Counted from the first letter of the stretch, positions 9,168 through 17,449 are shown. The stretch: DNA of 42,303 bases from Marinobacter segnicrescens (GCF_900111555.1 NZ_FOHZ01000024.1:1-42303); one strand, 5' to 3'. A program made the numbers and translations. Notes: generated from the letters alone by a model not told the origin.

Positions 9168-9590
9168 ATGCTTTGGGTTAAAACCCTGCACATTATTTCC
9201 CTGGTTTGCTGGTTTGCCGGCATCTTCTACCTGCCAAGACTCTTCGTTTACCATGCCGCCTGTGAGGACCAGCCAGGGCGGGAGAGGTTCAAGGTCATGG
9301 AGCGCAAGCTGTACCGGGGTATCACCACTCCCTCCATGGTCGCCACGGTGATCTTCGGTGTCTGGCTCCTGAGTTACAATGTATCCGGCTATTTCAGTCA
9401 GGGCTGGCTGCACGCCAAGCTGTTGCTGGTGGCGCTACTGATCGCCTATCACTTCTATTGCGGCCACCTGGTCAAGGTATTCCGGGATGACCGTAACCGG
9501 CGCAGCCACGTATTCTATCGCTGGTTCAACGAATTGCCGGTGCTGGTCCTGGTTATCGTGGTCATTCTGGCCGTGGTCAAACCATTCTGA
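9168..9590 (+). CDS. hemJ: Protoporphyrinogen IX oxidase, HemJ type
   Basis: Integral membrane enzyme oxidising protoporphyrinogen IX to protoporphyrin IX in haem synthesis. The 140-residue protein has four membrane helices and the family's N-terminal pattern (WVKTLHIISLVCWFAGIFYLPRLF, given here as WVKTLHII then FAGIFYLPRLFVYH) with conserved His residues, plus KLLLVALLIAYH. The ATG at 9168 has GGAG six bases upstream. It sits three bases after the CLC gene stop and upstream of thiD, thiE and hemL, so two steps of tetrapyrrole synthesis (hemJ, hemL) flank the thiamine genes. Confidence 0.92.
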   Translation: MLWVKTLHIISLVCWFAGIFYLPRLFVYHAACEDQPGRERFKVMERKLYRGITTPSMVATVIFGVWLLSYNVSGYFSQGWLHAKLLLVALLIAYHFYCGHLVKVFRDDRNRRSHVFYRWFNELPVLVLVIVVILAVVKPF

Positions 9591-9601
9591 GGAGTTACGC
9601 C

Positions 9602-10396
9602 ATCAACCTACATCAACGCCCCCAGGTTCTGATCGTTTCCGGACTGGACCCGTCTGGCGGAGCGGGCGTGCAGGCCGACATACAGGCCACCACCGCCCTT
9701 GGCTGTCACCCCCTGCCGGTACTGAGTTGCCTGACGGTGCAGGACACCCGCAATGTTTATAACGCCGAGGCGGTGGACGCCGACCTGGTTCGGCAGCAAC
9801 TGGAGTACCTCGCGGCAGATTGCCGGATCGATGCCGTCAAGACGGGCGCCCTGGGCAATGCTGCGGTGGTCAATGCAGTGGCGGATTTTCTGGACCAGCA
9901 CACATTGCTCCCGCTGATAGTCGACCCGGTCATCAAGGCAGCGGGCGGCGGTGACCTGGCTGACGATGAACTCCTCAGCGCCATGCAGCAGCGCCTCTTC
10001 GCGCGGGCCGAAGTCATTACCCCCAACGGTATCGAGCTGACGCAGCTTGGCGGGTTTGAAGACCAGCGAGACAGCGCGCGGCACCTGCTGGACGGGGGCT
10101 GCCAGGGCGTGCTTGCTACCGGCGGCCACGGTATCGGTGAGTTCATCACCAACACACTCTACCGCCAGGACCAGGCGGAAAAATCCTGGCAAATTGAACG
10201 GGTAGGCGGCGAGTACCATGGCACGGGGTGCACCCTGGCCGCAGCCATTGCCGCGGGGCGAGCGGCCGGACTATCCCTCGAAGATGCCATTGAGCAGGCT
10301 CAGCGGTTTGTCAGTGGCGCCATTAACCACGCGCTTGCGGTTGGTCACGGGCAACCCGTGCCTGACCGGGGTGTGACCTGGGCAGCTCAGGGATGA
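9602..10396 (+). CDS. thiD: Hydroxymethylpyrimidine (phosphate) kinase, apparently with an ATC start
   Basis: Phosphorylates HMP and HMP-P to HMP-PP for thiamine synthesis. The conserved N-terminal motif VLIVSGLDPSGGAGVQADI begins around 9626 and the later motif GGEYHGTGCTLAAAI (anion hole and catalytic Cys/Asp region) is intact. No ATG, GTG or TTG occurs in frame between the hemJ stop and the GTG that lies inside SGGAG-V-QAD, which would delete the substrate-binding loop. GGAG at 9591-9594 is followed seven bases later by ATC (9602), giving 264 residues, the family's normal length; I therefore annotate an ATC start. A CTG at 9587 lacks a ribosome site. The stop overlaps the thiE start by four bases (ATGA). 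Confidence 0.85.
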   Translation: MNLHQRPQVLIVSGLDPSGGAGVQADIQATTALGCHPLPVLSCLTVQDTRNVYNAEAVDADLVRQQLEYLAADCRIDAVKTGALGNAAVVNAVADFLDQHTLLPLIVDPVIKAAGGGDLADDELLSAMQQRLFARAEVITPNGIELTQLGGFEDQRDSARHLLDGGCQGVLATGGHGIGEFITNTLYRQDQAEKSWQIERVGGEYHGTGCTLAAAIAAGRAAGLSLEDAIEQAQRFVSGAINHALAVGHGQPVPDRGVTWAAQG

Positions 10397-11061
10397 CAGG
10401 ACCTGTTTTCGCCAAGGGCCTGCGCCCGGGCCTTTATGCCATCACTGACAGCCGCTTGCTGCCGGATCACCAGCTGGTGGCCGGTGTAGCTGCCGCCATT
10501 CGAGGCGGTGCCGTACTGATCCAGTACCGGGAAAAGGACCTCAATACAGCGGACAAGCTCCGACAGGCAACAGCACTGACCGAACTTTGCCAGAGGGAAG
10601 GTGTTCCGCTGATCATAAACGATGACCCTTACCTGGCTCAGCAATGTGGCGCCGACGGGGTTCATTTGGGGCAGACCGATGGATCCATTGAAACAGCCCG
10701 CCACATCCTGGGGCCCGACGCCATTATCGGCGTCACCTGCCACGGCGATCTCGCCCTGGCAGAGACGGCCCGTACAAGGGGCGCGGATTACCTGGCATTC
10801 GGCCGGTTCTTCACCTCAGAGACCAAACCGGGAGCACCCCGGGCCGAAGCGGTAATTTTGGGCAAGGCGGCAGACCTGAACCTGCCACGTACCGCCATTG
10901 GCGGGGTAACCACGGATAACGGCGCGTCGCTGATCCAGTCCGGGGCAGACCTTCTGGCCGTTGTCGGCGGCCTGTTCGCCGGGAGCAGCGAGCAGATCGA
11001 ATCACGGGCCAGGGCATTCACCCGGCTGTTTGCCGAGCACCACCCTCTTTTCAAACTCTGA
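10393..11061 (+). CDS. thiE: Thiamine-phosphate synthase
   Basis: Joins HMP-PP and thiazole phosphate to thiamine phosphate. The 222-residue TIM-barrel protein carries GLYAITDS at the N-terminus, the pyrophosphate-binding IQYREKD and [16 protein letters not shown], a [13 protein letters not shown] loop and the phosphate-binding AIGGVT with VVGGLF at the C-terminus. The ATG overlaps the thiD stop, so the two enzymes that make and use HMP-PP are translationally coupled. No thi-box riboswitch is visible upstream of thiD or in the hemJ gap. Confidence 0.95.
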   Translation: MTGPVFAKGLRPGLYAITDSRLLPDHQLVAGVAAAIRGGAVLIQYREKDLNTADKLRQATALTELCQREGVPLIINDDPYLAQQCGADGVHLGQTDGSIETARHILGPDAIIGVTCHGDLALAETARTRGADYLAFGRFFTSETKPGAPRAEAVILGKAADLNLPRTAIGGVTTDNGASLIQSGADLLAVVGGLFAGSSEQIESRARAFTRLFAEHHPLFKL

Positions 11062-11138
11062 TAGCATTGCGGTCACTCTCACTGCCGAGTCCTGACCGGA
11101 CTACCAACTTTCCCCGGCGACCATCAAGGAGCCTACAG

Positions 11139-12419
11139 ATGACCCATTCCGAGACCCTGTTCGAGCAGGCCCAGAAATACATCCCCGGTGGTGTGAATTC
11201 CCCGGTACGCGCCTTCAAGGGCGTGGGCGGCTCTCCAATCTTCTTCAAACACGCCGAAGGTGCCTACCTGTATGACGAGGATGACCGTCGCTACATTGAC
11301 TACGTGGGCTCCTGGGGACCCATGATCGTCGGGCACTCCAACGAGCACATCAAGCAGGCCCTGCATACCCAGATCGAACTGGGCGTAGGCTACGGTGCGC
11401 CAACCGCCATCGAAACCGAGATGGCGATGAAGGTCTGCGAACTGGTGCCTTCCATCGAACTGGTCCGCATGGTCAACAGCGGCACCGAAGCCACCATGAG
11501 CGCCATTCGCCTGGCCCGGGGCTATACCGGTCGGGACAAGATCGTAAAGTTTGAAGGCTGCTATCACGGCCACGTGGACTCACTGTTGGTAAAGGCGGGC
11601 TCCGGTGCCCTGACCCTGGGCGTACCCAACTCACCCGGCATCCCCGCCAGCCTGGCAGAACATACCATTACCCTGACCTACAACGACATAGAGGGAGTTC
11701 GCAAAACCTTCGAGGAGATCGGAGACCAGGTGGCTGCGATTATCGTGGAGCCGGTGGCCGGTAACATGAACTGCATTCCACCGGTACCAGGCTTCCTGGA
11801 GTCCCTGCGGGAAGTTTGCGACCAGCACGGTACAGTGCTGATCTTTGATGAAGTGATGACCGGCTTCCGGGTTTCACTCGGCGGCGCCCAGGGCCATTAC
11901 GGCATTACCCCGGACCTGACCGCCCTTGGCAAGGTGATTGGCGGTGGCCTACCGGTTGGTGCCTTCGGCGGCAAGCGGGAGATCATGGAACACATCTCTC
12001 CGCTGGGCCCCGTCTACCAGGCGGGCACCCTGTCCGGCAACCCGCTGGCGATGACCGCCGGGCTGACCACCCTGAACCTGATTTCCGAAACCGGCTTCCA
12101 CGACAGGCTGACGGCGAAAACCCGCACCCTTTGCGACGGCCTGAAAAAAGCCGCCGACGAAGCGGGCATCCCTCTGACGGTGCAAAGCGCCGGCGCCATG
12201 TTCGGCCTGTTCTTCACGGACGAGCCCGAGGTCACACGGTTTGACCAGGTCATGAACTGCGACGTTGAGCGTTTCAAGGCCTTTTTCCAGGGGATGCTGA
12301 AAGAAGGCGTTTACCTGGCACCGTCCGCCTTTGAGGCCGGCTTTACCAGTGCGGCCCTCAGCGATGAGGACATCGAAGCCACCATTGCAGCTGCAAGAAA
12401 GGTCATGGCTACCTTGTGA
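11139..12419 (+). CDS. hemL: Glutamate-1-semialdehyde 2,1-aminomutase
   Basis: PLP enzyme converting glutamate-1-semialdehyde to 5-aminolevulinate, the committed step of C5-pathway haem synthesis. The 426-residue protein starts [20 protein letters not shown], has the [13 protein letters not shown] cofactor loop, FDEVMTGFR, and the PLP lysine K265 in [16 protein letters not shown], the same number as in E. coli. The ATG at 11139 has AAGGAG seven bases upstream. The frame is open from 11067, but that extension has no conserved content. thiD-thiE-hemL order is shared with Pseudomonas. Confidence 0.96.
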   Translation: MTHSETLFEQAQKYIPGGVNSPVRAFKGVGGSPIFFKHAEGAYLYDEDDRRYIDYVGSWGPMIVGHSNEHIKQALHTQIELGVGYGAPTAIETEMAMKVCELVPSIELVRMVNSGTEATMSAIRLARGYTGRDKIVKFEGCYHGHVDSLLVKAGSGALTLGVPNSPGIPASLAEHTITLTYNDIEGVRKTFEEIGDQVAAIIVEPVAGNMNCIPPVPGFLESLREVCDQHGTVLIFDEVMTGFRVSLGGAQGHYGITPDLTALGKVIGGGLPVGAFGGKREIMEHISPLGPVYQAGTLSGNPLAMTAGLTTLNLISETGFHDRLTAKTRTLCDGLKKAADEAGIPLTVQSAGAMFGLFFTDEPEVTRFDQVMNCDVERFKAFFQGMLKEGVYLAPSAFEAGFTSAALSDEDIEATIAAARKVMATL

Positions 12420-12427
12420 GTCCTGAA

Positions 12428-12459
12428 CGGGGAGCGTGCAACAGTCCGGCAGCTCCCCG
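12428..12459. terminator. Possible hairpin between convergent genes
   Basis: CGGGGAGC (12428-12435) and GCTCCCCG (12452-12459) form an 8-base perfect stem with a 16-base loop between the hemL stop and the stop of the leftward TPR/beta-barrel gene. There is no T-run on either side, so intrinsic termination is uncertain. Confidence 0.35.
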
Positions 12460-12469
12460 ATCGGGCCGA

Positions 12470-13819
12470 TTAGAACAGGTAATCAATGCCCAGGCGATAA
12501 ACCTCGTTATCGTAATCATACTGGTGCAGTGAGCTGTCGTTGCTGTGATGGCTCGCTGCTGCCACAACAGACCAGCTCTGAGTAAGGAAATACTCCGCTG
12601 TCAGCTCGACGGAGTAACGGTGATCCACCCGACGTCCTGACTCCCAGCCGATGTCGGACGTAATCTGATAGGGGTCCGGATAATCACTGTAGCGGTAGCC
12701 CAGTCCACCACCCAAGATCCAGGCAGCCCAGCCCAGGTAGCTCAGTTCCAGACCAAGCTCCTGGCGTCGGGGTGACAGGCTGGCGAACTGCCCGTCACCG
12801 GCAAGGTCCTCACGCCGGTTGAACTCCAGCCCCAGGCTCCCGGCGGCCTGCCACCGGGCCCAGCGATGGTGGTAGCTTGCCACTGCTTCGTAGCGCATAC
12901 CCTCATACGGCTCGAACCCATCAAACGGACGAACGTATGAGGCTTCCAGGGCAAGCTGACACCGGCCGCCCAGATAGTCGTCTGCACAGCTATCCTGCTG
13001 GTATTTGAGTACCAGTGCGGTATGAAGCTCCCGGGAATCGCCTCCCTCCCGGAAAAAACGCTGCTCCACACCGATCTCATAACGCTCCGCCACACCCCGG
13101 GAAACCCAGGACACGCCGAGCTGGGCGGCATCCGTAATGAAGTCGCGTTCAGTATGATAGTGACGCCGAAAGACGCTGGCCGATAGCTGGACTGCCTCTG
13201 CAGAACTCCCCCCGGTCGCTCCGAGAGGCAGCACAGGACCACGGCCGGCCAGCAATACATCCGTGAAGCCATCAGACAGGTCCGATGCCGCACTGTCGGG
13301 CCTCAGGGCGAGGTTGCTTTCGTAACCGCCGCTCAGGGCGACCAAACCCAGCCAATACGCTGGCGCCGGGGACTGAGTCTGGTTCAGGATCTGCAATTGC
13401 CGCCCGGCCAGGCGGCGAAGTTTCTCCTGCCCTGCGGTATCAAACACCTGCCCGAACCACACCCGGGCCATCTTCTCGTCACCTTCCGCCAGGGCGACCA
13501 ATCCAAGGTTGTAGCCCGCCAGATCCTCATGTTCGGTGCCCAGCAGTTGACGGAATGCCTGCCGCGAACGCCGATAATCACCGACCCGGTAATAGAGGAC
13601 GCCCAGGTTGTAGTAGAGGGCACTGGACTCCAGGCCACTTTCCCGGGCCTGCTCCAGCAGGCGGCGGGCCTGTGCCAGCTCTCCCCTCTCAAACGCGCCG
13701 ACACCTTCCTGCAGCAACTGCCAGGCATCTGTGTCAGCGGTATCACCCGGCGCTGCAAGGGACGGCAAAGCCACCATCAGCAGCGGGCCGGTCAGGAGCA
13801 GGAAAAGCAGACGCGACAA
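12470..13819 (-). CDS. Exported TPR plus beta-barrel protein, probably outer membrane
   Basis: Function unknown. The 449-residue protein has a signal peptide (MSRLLFLLLTGPLLMVALPSLA), TPR-like helices at about residues 30-140 (WQLLQEGVGAFERGELAQAR, ALYYNLGVLYYRVGDYRRSR), then about 290 residues of alternating amphipathic strands ending in aromatic-terminated YRLGIDYLF, the C-terminal signature of outer-membrane barrels. A TPR domain followed by a barrel is the plan of Slam-type surface-lipoprotein translocators and of PgaA-like exporters, but I see no decisive family motif. It lies 144 bases downstream of the small secreted protein of the sigma/anti-sigma cluster, on the same strand, and may be part of its output. 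Confidence 0.75.
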   Translation of the reverse strand: MSRLLFLLLTGPLLMVALPSLAAPGDTADTDAWQLLQEGVGAFERGELAQARRLLEQARESGLESSALYYNLGVLYYRVGDYRRSRQAFRQLLGTEHEDLAGYNLGLVALAEGDEKMARVWFGQVFDTAGQEKLRRLAGRQLQILNQTQSPAPAYWLGLVALSGGYESNLALRPDSAASDLSDGFTDVLLAGRGPVLPLGATGGSSAEAVQLSASVFRRHYHTERDFITDAAQLGVSWVSRGVAERYEIGVEQRFFREGGDSRELHTALVLKYQQDSCADDYLGGRCQLALEASYVRPFDGFEPYEGMRYEAVASYHHRWARWQAAGSLGLEFNRREDLAGDGQFASLSPRRQELGLELSYLGWAAWILGGGLGYRYSDYPDPYQITSDIGWESGRRVDHRYSVELTAEYFLTQSWSVVAAASHHSNDSSLHQYDYDNEVYRLGIDYLF

Positions 13820-13963
13820 ACAGATCTCCCGGCTCGGTTATGACAATCGATGGAGTAGGGTCAGGCGAGTATAGCAGGGCGGCAGGCAGGCCCAAGTATC
13901 AGGCCGGCGGCAAACGACGCCTTGAGCGAACATAAAGCGTGCCAGCGAAAGACCCGGGACTGG

Positions 13964-14401
13964 TCAGGGGCGCCCGCCCGGTTCGCGACCAGAACCTGGC
14001 CGGTCGTCAGGCTGCATCCCTGGTGTGGGGCGATCAGTGCGCCCCCTGCCCGGAAAGTCGGCGGGCGGAAATTCAGGCGCGTTGCCACGGCCGACAGGGG
14101 ATCGCTCCTCGCGCCGCCCCCTGGCCTCTTCGGAGATCTGACGCCCAAGCTCGCGCCCTTGCTCGCGGAGATCCTCCGTCCGACCCGGACGCCCTTCACT
14201 ATTTTTCGGCAGGGCTCCGGCCGGCGGCTCGGGCAGCTGGAGTTCCTGAATGACCCGGTCCTTCAGCTCCGCATCGTCAACCACCATGCGCATGGTGACA
14301 TCCAAGTCATCATTACCCTGGGCTAGCAGACTACCGGGGGCCACCAGACCAATCGTCGCCAGCGCGAAAGCGACGGACGGTGTCCGCAGAATCCTGCTCA
14401 T
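13964..14401 (-). CDS. Small secreted Arg/Pro/Gly-rich protein
   Basis: Unrecognised. The 145-residue product has an N-terminal signal peptide (SVAFALATIGLVAPGSLLAQG), a short acidic conserved-looking segment (DDLDVTMRMVVDDAELKDRV), an LPEPP linker, and a C-terminal half of low complexity rich in R, E, G and P. Its ATG overlaps the anti-sigma factor stop by four bases, which strongly supports it being a real, translationally coupled gene rather than a chance frame. An overlapping plus-strand open frame is less plausible. Position suggests a periplasmic accessory or target of the sigma/anti-sigma pair; this is inference. Confidence 0.7.
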   Translation of the reverse strand: MSRILRTPSVAFALATIGLVAPGSLLAQGNDDLDVTMRMVVDDAELKDRVIQELQLPEPPAGALPKNSEGRPGRTEDLREQGRELGRQISEEARGRREERSPVGRGNAPEFPPADFPGRGRTDRPTPGMQPDDRPGSGREPGGRP

Positions 14402-15072
14402 GATGAAGGCCCCCGTTCTGATTCCTCTGACTTGCCGATGCTGGGTATAGCGGCACGAAATGTCCTGGTATTACGACCGTCATCCAGGCGGGCGACTATT
14501 TCGCCTGCCTCCGGGTAGGCAATGCGCAGTGGCAACGCAATCACGTTATCCCCGGGCTTCAGGTCTACCTGCCAGGTCAACGTCTGATGGCCGGGAAAAC
14601 GGGCCAGCTCTACATGGGCCGGCAACTCCAGCGTAAGGCTGACATTGTCCAGCTCGGAGCCGGAAGTAAAGGCCAGCCTGACGGTCTGCTCACGCGGCAC
14701 CGGGGGCACAGCTCGCTCATCGTCAGATGCCTGCCTCGGGGCGCCGGTCCACGTGCCCGTACCAAGCACGAGCCCCAACACCAGCGCCGCTGCCACGGCA
14801 CTTCCCGCTACCGGGGCCAGCCAGCGACGGCGGGCATTCGGATGAGCACGCCCGGTGGCAGCTGCAAGCACCCGGGCCTCGAAATCCGCGGACGGCTCGG
14901 GCACACGAGCCTGGTTTGCGAGTTCGTCAGTAATGCACTGATGCCACCGTAAACGACGAGCACACAGGGGGCAGCCGGCCAGGTGACGCTCAAGGGCAAG
15001 TGCGTCGGCCGGAGCAATGGCGCCGGTCACGCACTGGTCAATCAACTCGTGGCTCTGCTGGCAGCTAGTCAT
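14398..15072 (-). CDS. Zinc-finger anti-sigma factor (zf-HC2 type)
   Basis: Predicted membrane-bound inhibitor of the adjacent sigma factor. The N-terminal cytoplasmic part has the anti-sigma zinc site HLAGCPLCARRL (His-x3-Cys-x2-Cys, with an upstream His/Cys in CQQSHELIDQC). A single membrane helix (AGSAVAAALVLGLVLGTGTW) follows at about residue 90, then a periplasmic beta-rich domain. The start ATG at 15072 has GAGG eight bases upstream; an ATG at 15078 is also possible. The sigma gene ends 10 bases upstream and the next ORF overlaps by four bases, forming one transcription unit. Confidence 0.85.
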   Translation of the reverse strand: MTSCQQSHELIDQCVTGAIAPADALALERHLAGCPLCARRLRWHQCITDELANQARVPEPSADFEARVLAAATGRAHPNARRRWLAPVAGSAVAAALVLGLVLGTGTWTGAPRQASDDERAVPPVPREQTVRLAFTSGSELDNVSLTLELPAHVELARFPGHQTLTWQVDLKPGDNVIALPLRIAYPEAGEIVARLDDGRNTRTFRAAIPSIGKSEESERGPSS

Positions 15073-15082
15073 TTCCATCACC

Positions 15083-15670
15083 TCATTTACCAACACGTCG
15101 GCCCTGCATAAAAGGTTCCAGTCCGGCCACCATGTTTTTCCTCAGACTGGCCCGGCAACGGTGCAGTCGTGACTTGACGGTACCCTCCGCGATACCCAGT
15201 ACCTCCGCAATATCTTCCTGGCGCCAGCCGTCGACTTCGTGCAGCACCAGCAGTGTGCGCTGGTCCGGCGACAGGCTGTCCAGCGCGGTCGCCACTGCCT
15301 GTTGCAACCGCGTTATTTCCAGCTGCCCCTCCGGGTCGACACCACTGTCCACCAGGCTGTCCAGAAATTCACGGCTGGCGTCCTCAGACATGAGAGCGGA
15401 GGCAGGGCGATCGGCCTGACGACCGTGCTTGCGTGTCAGGTCAATGAAGTGGCGGTAGAGAACCTGGTTAAGCCAGGCACCCGGCCGTTCAACCGCATAC
15501 AACTTCTCGGCCTGCGGGTACAGTTTTGTCAATACCTCCTGGACCAGGTCCTCCGCGTCTTCCCGTTGCCCCGTCAGTCGATAGGCAAACCGGTACATGC
15601 CATCGAGCCAGGGCCGGACAGAGTCTTCAAATTTTCGGGCCCGGGAACGTCGGAAGGGGATCAGCGCCAC
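15083..15670 (-). CDS. ECF-type RNA polymerase sigma factor
   Basis: Alternative sigma factor of the extracytoplasmic-function group. Region 2 is seen as YRFAYRLTGQREDAEDLVQE and region 4 as LSPDQRTLLVLHEVDGWRQEDIAEVLGIAEGTVKSRLHR (split motif; HTH at EDIAEVLGIAEGTVKSRL). At about 195 residues it has the normal ECF size. The start is likely the GTG at 15670, with AGG eight bases upstream; the frame is open to 15784, but that part overlaps the divergent promoter region and shows no conservation. It heads the operon with the anti-sigma factor and is divergent from a lipoprotein gene that has an ECF-like promoter. Confidence 0.88.
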   Translation of the reverse strand: MALIPFRRSRARKFEDSVRPWLDGMYRFAYRLTGQREDAEDLVQEVLTKLYPQAEKLYAVERPGAWLNQVLYRHFIDLTRKHGRQADRPASALMSEDASREFLDSLVDSGVDPEGQLEITRLQQAVATALDSLSPDQRTLLVLHEVDGWRQEDIAEVLGIAEGTVKSRLHRCRASLRKNMVAGLEPFMQGRRVGK

Positions 15671-15790
15671 GATTACGACCTGTGGATGCGTGTTTGAACG
15701 CGCTTTATAACAGAAAAAAACACCCTGTGCGTTGACCACGACCGTCAGGGAGAATACTCGCACCTTGAACATCTTGTAATACAACCCGCT

Positions 15791-15818
15791 GGAACCCTGA
15801 CCTCCATCAAAGCGTTAT
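15791..15818 (+). promoter_or_regulatory. ECF-like promoter upstream of the DUF4382 lipoprotein
   Basis: GGAACC (15791-15796), a 16-base spacer, and CGTTAT (15813-15818) match the general ECF pattern GGAAC-N16-CGTT. It sits about 93 bases upstream of the lipoprotein start codon and points away from the sigma gene. The most obvious candidate activator is the ECF sigma factor encoded divergently next door, but the match was found by eye. Confidence 0.5.
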
Positions 15819-15910
15819 ACCAACAGGTGCGCGGATTTTCCGGACCAGGAGCCCGCACTGCCATAGCCAACCAAGGGATACAAACCGGGTCCTTACCCGA
15901 CGGAGGTTTC

Positions 15911-16837
15911 ATGAAGTATGCGCTGATCAAGACTTTTGGTGTTACCGCACTGGCGGCGGCTGTTGCAGCCTGTGGTGGCGGCGACAGTAGCAGTGACTCC
16001 ACGGCTTCAACCGGGTCGATGTCGGTCGGACTGACCGATGCACCCGTCGATGGCGTCAGCGAGGTCAATATCGTTGTGACCGGCCTTGTTCTTCAACCTG
16101 CTGATGGTGAAAGGGTTTCCTTAACACTGGAAGAACCCGCAAACCTCAATCTGCTGGACCTTCAAGGAGGCGCAGTGGAAGCCCTGGTCACTTCTGAAGA
16201 TGTGCCGGCGGGAGATTATAGCTGGATGAGGCTGCAACTCGGCGAGCAGTCTGAGTTCAGTGTTCTGACCGATGAAGGCGGCGTGGAAAATCTCCGAGTT
16301 CCGTCCGGCGACCAGCGAGGCCTTCAAACATCCGGGTTCGTCGTGCCGGCAGGTGGAGAGGTAAGTTTCACCATCGACTTTGACGTACGCAAATCGCTGG
16401 TTTATCCACCCGGCCAGGATCAATACCTTCTGAAGCCTGTTCTGCGGTTGGTAGACAACAGTGAAGTAGGCACGCTGGTTGGCGAAGTGGACTACGCCAC
16501 GCTGAATCAGGATGAGACGTTGGGCTGCAACTATGAGGGGGCCGTCTACGTTTATACGGGAACAGTCACCGAGGAAAACCTGACTGACCTGAACGTCACT
16601 TTGACCGGCGACGAAGCAGAAACCCAACCGCTGGTTGTTGTGCCGGTCAACCAGGACGGCGGGGACTCGCTCTACAGCTACATCGCTGCGTTCCTACCGG
16701 CAGGAGAATACACGGTCAGCTACAGTTGCCAGATTGACGACAATGAAGCGTCTGATGATCTTACCTTCGTCGGTACTCAGCAGGTAACTATTGAGGCCGG
16801 TGAAACCACCACCGCGGCAACCATTCCCAGCGATTAA
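15911..16837 (+). CDS. DUF4382-type lipoprotein
   Basis: Function unknown. The 308-residue product has a lipoprotein signal (MKYALIKTFGVTALAAAVAACGGG, lipid Cys within AVAACGGG), a Ser-rich linker, then an immunoglobulin-like DUF4382 domain (SMSVGLTDAPVDGVSEVNIVV, MRLQLGE, VSFTIDFDVRKSLVY) and a second beta-sandwich segment (GAVYVYTGTVTEENLTDLNV ... AAFLPAGEYTVSYSC). The ATG at 15911 follows GGAGG. It stands alone, divergent from the ECF operon, with an ECF-like promoter in front and an intrinsic terminator behind, so it is a likely regulon member. Confidence 0.85.
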   Translation: MKYALIKTFGVTALAAAVAACGGGDSSSDSTASTGSMSVGLTDAPVDGVSEVNIVVTGLVLQPADGERVSLTLEEPANLNLLDLQGGAVEALVTSEDVPAGDYSWMRLQLGEQSEFSVLTDEGGVENLRVPSGDQRGLQTSGFVVPAGGEVSFTIDFDVRKSLVYPPGQDQYLLKPVLRLVDNSEVGTLVGEVDYATLNQDETLGCNYEGAVYVYTGTVTEENLTDLNVTLTGDEAETQPLVVVPVNQDGGDSLYSYIAAFLPAGEYTVSYSCQIDDNEASDDLTFVGTQQVTIEAGETTTAATIPSD

Positions 16838-16863
16838 GTCCAATCAGTAAGGCCTGATGTGAC

Positions 16864-16888
16864 AGCCCCTGCCCCGCAGGGGCTTTTT
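16864..16888 (+). terminator. Intrinsic terminator after the DUF4382 lipoprotein gene
   Basis: AGCCCCTG (16864-16871) and CAGGGGCT (16877-16884) form an 8-base stem with a 5-base loop, followed by TTTTTCGTTT. It lies 26 bases after the stop codon and just before the stop of the convergent lipoprotein gene. Confidence 0.9.
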
Positions 16889-16891
16889 CGT

Positions 16892-17449
16892 TTAGAGCTG
16901 ACTGGCCCGCCGCTCAGCCTGCTCGGCACCGGCTACATTGCCCCGCTCGTGCCGGATACTGGCCAGCAGCTCCCAGCCGCTTTTCTGTAGTCGAGTGTTG
17001 GAACCGGCCAACGACAGCCCTTTCATGGTGAACTGTTCTGCGGTCCCCAGGTTGTTTGTACGGGCGTAGGCTTCGGCCAGCTTGAAGTAGACCTGGGCGG
17101 ACCGTGGCGAGATTCGCTGAGCCCGTTCGAGCTGACTCAGGGCGGCTTCAGGCTGGCCATCGGCCATCAGGGCGTCGGCCCGTTCGATCAGGCTGACAGC
17201 GGCGGGGGACAGGTCATCCCCCTGCTCCTGGTAACCCGGCCCAGGCGCCCGTTCCCGGGTATCTTCTTCCGGCTGTTCTGACAGGCGCGGGGAATCACGC
17301 TGCTCCTCATCTTCCACCGTTGGCGGCTGGGGCGCCGGTTGTGGGCTACGGTCACCGCCCCCCGGGGGTGCATAGATATCCGATGCGCAGCCAGCAAGGC
17401 CCGCCGACAACACGCTCACAAGCAGAAAATTTCGAAATGTCTGACTCAT
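16892..17449 (-). CDS. TPR lipoprotein, candidate PBP1b activator (LpoP-like)
   Basis: The 185-residue protein has a lipoprotein signal ending LAGC (Cys21), a long Pro/Glu/Gln-rich flexible linker (residues ~25-80) and two or three TPR-like repeats (SLIERADALMADGQPEAALS, AQVYFKLAEAYARTNNLGTA). Its ATG overlaps the mrcB stop by four bases. In Pseudomonas aeruginosa a TPR-containing outer-membrane lipoprotein, LpoP, activates PBP1b; outer-membrane anchor, linker to cross the periplasm, TPR domain and mrcB partner gene all fit here. The functional assignment is by context and architecture, not by alignment. It is convergent with the DUF4382 gene. Confidence 0.8.
   Translation of the reverse strand: MSQTFRNFLLVSVLSAGLAGCASDIYAPPGGGDRSPQPAPQPPTVEDEEQRDSPRLSEQPEEDTRERAPGPGYQEQGDDLSPAAVSLIERADALMADGQPEAALSQLERAQRISPRSAQVYFKLAEAYARTNNLGTAEQFTMKGLSLAGSNTRLQKSGWELLASIRHERGNVAGAEQAERRASQL

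Noticed and set aside
9668..9670. GTG at 9668 as thiD start
   Set aside because: It lies inside the SGGAGVQAD substrate loop and would remove an essential conserved motif.
10387..11140. Thiamine riboswitch near thiD/thiE
   Set aside because: The genes overlap or are separated by a few bases, and no thi-box sequence is visible upstream of hemJ or thiD.
13922..14326. Plus-strand frames opposite the small secreted protein
   Set aside because: The minus-strand frame has a signal peptide and a four-base overlap with the anti-sigma gene; the plus frames have neither.
15090..15119. Second GGAACC-N16-CGTGTT site on the minus strand in front of the anti-sigma gene
   Set aside because: It lies within the last codons of the sigma gene and matches the ECF -10 less well; likely coincidental.
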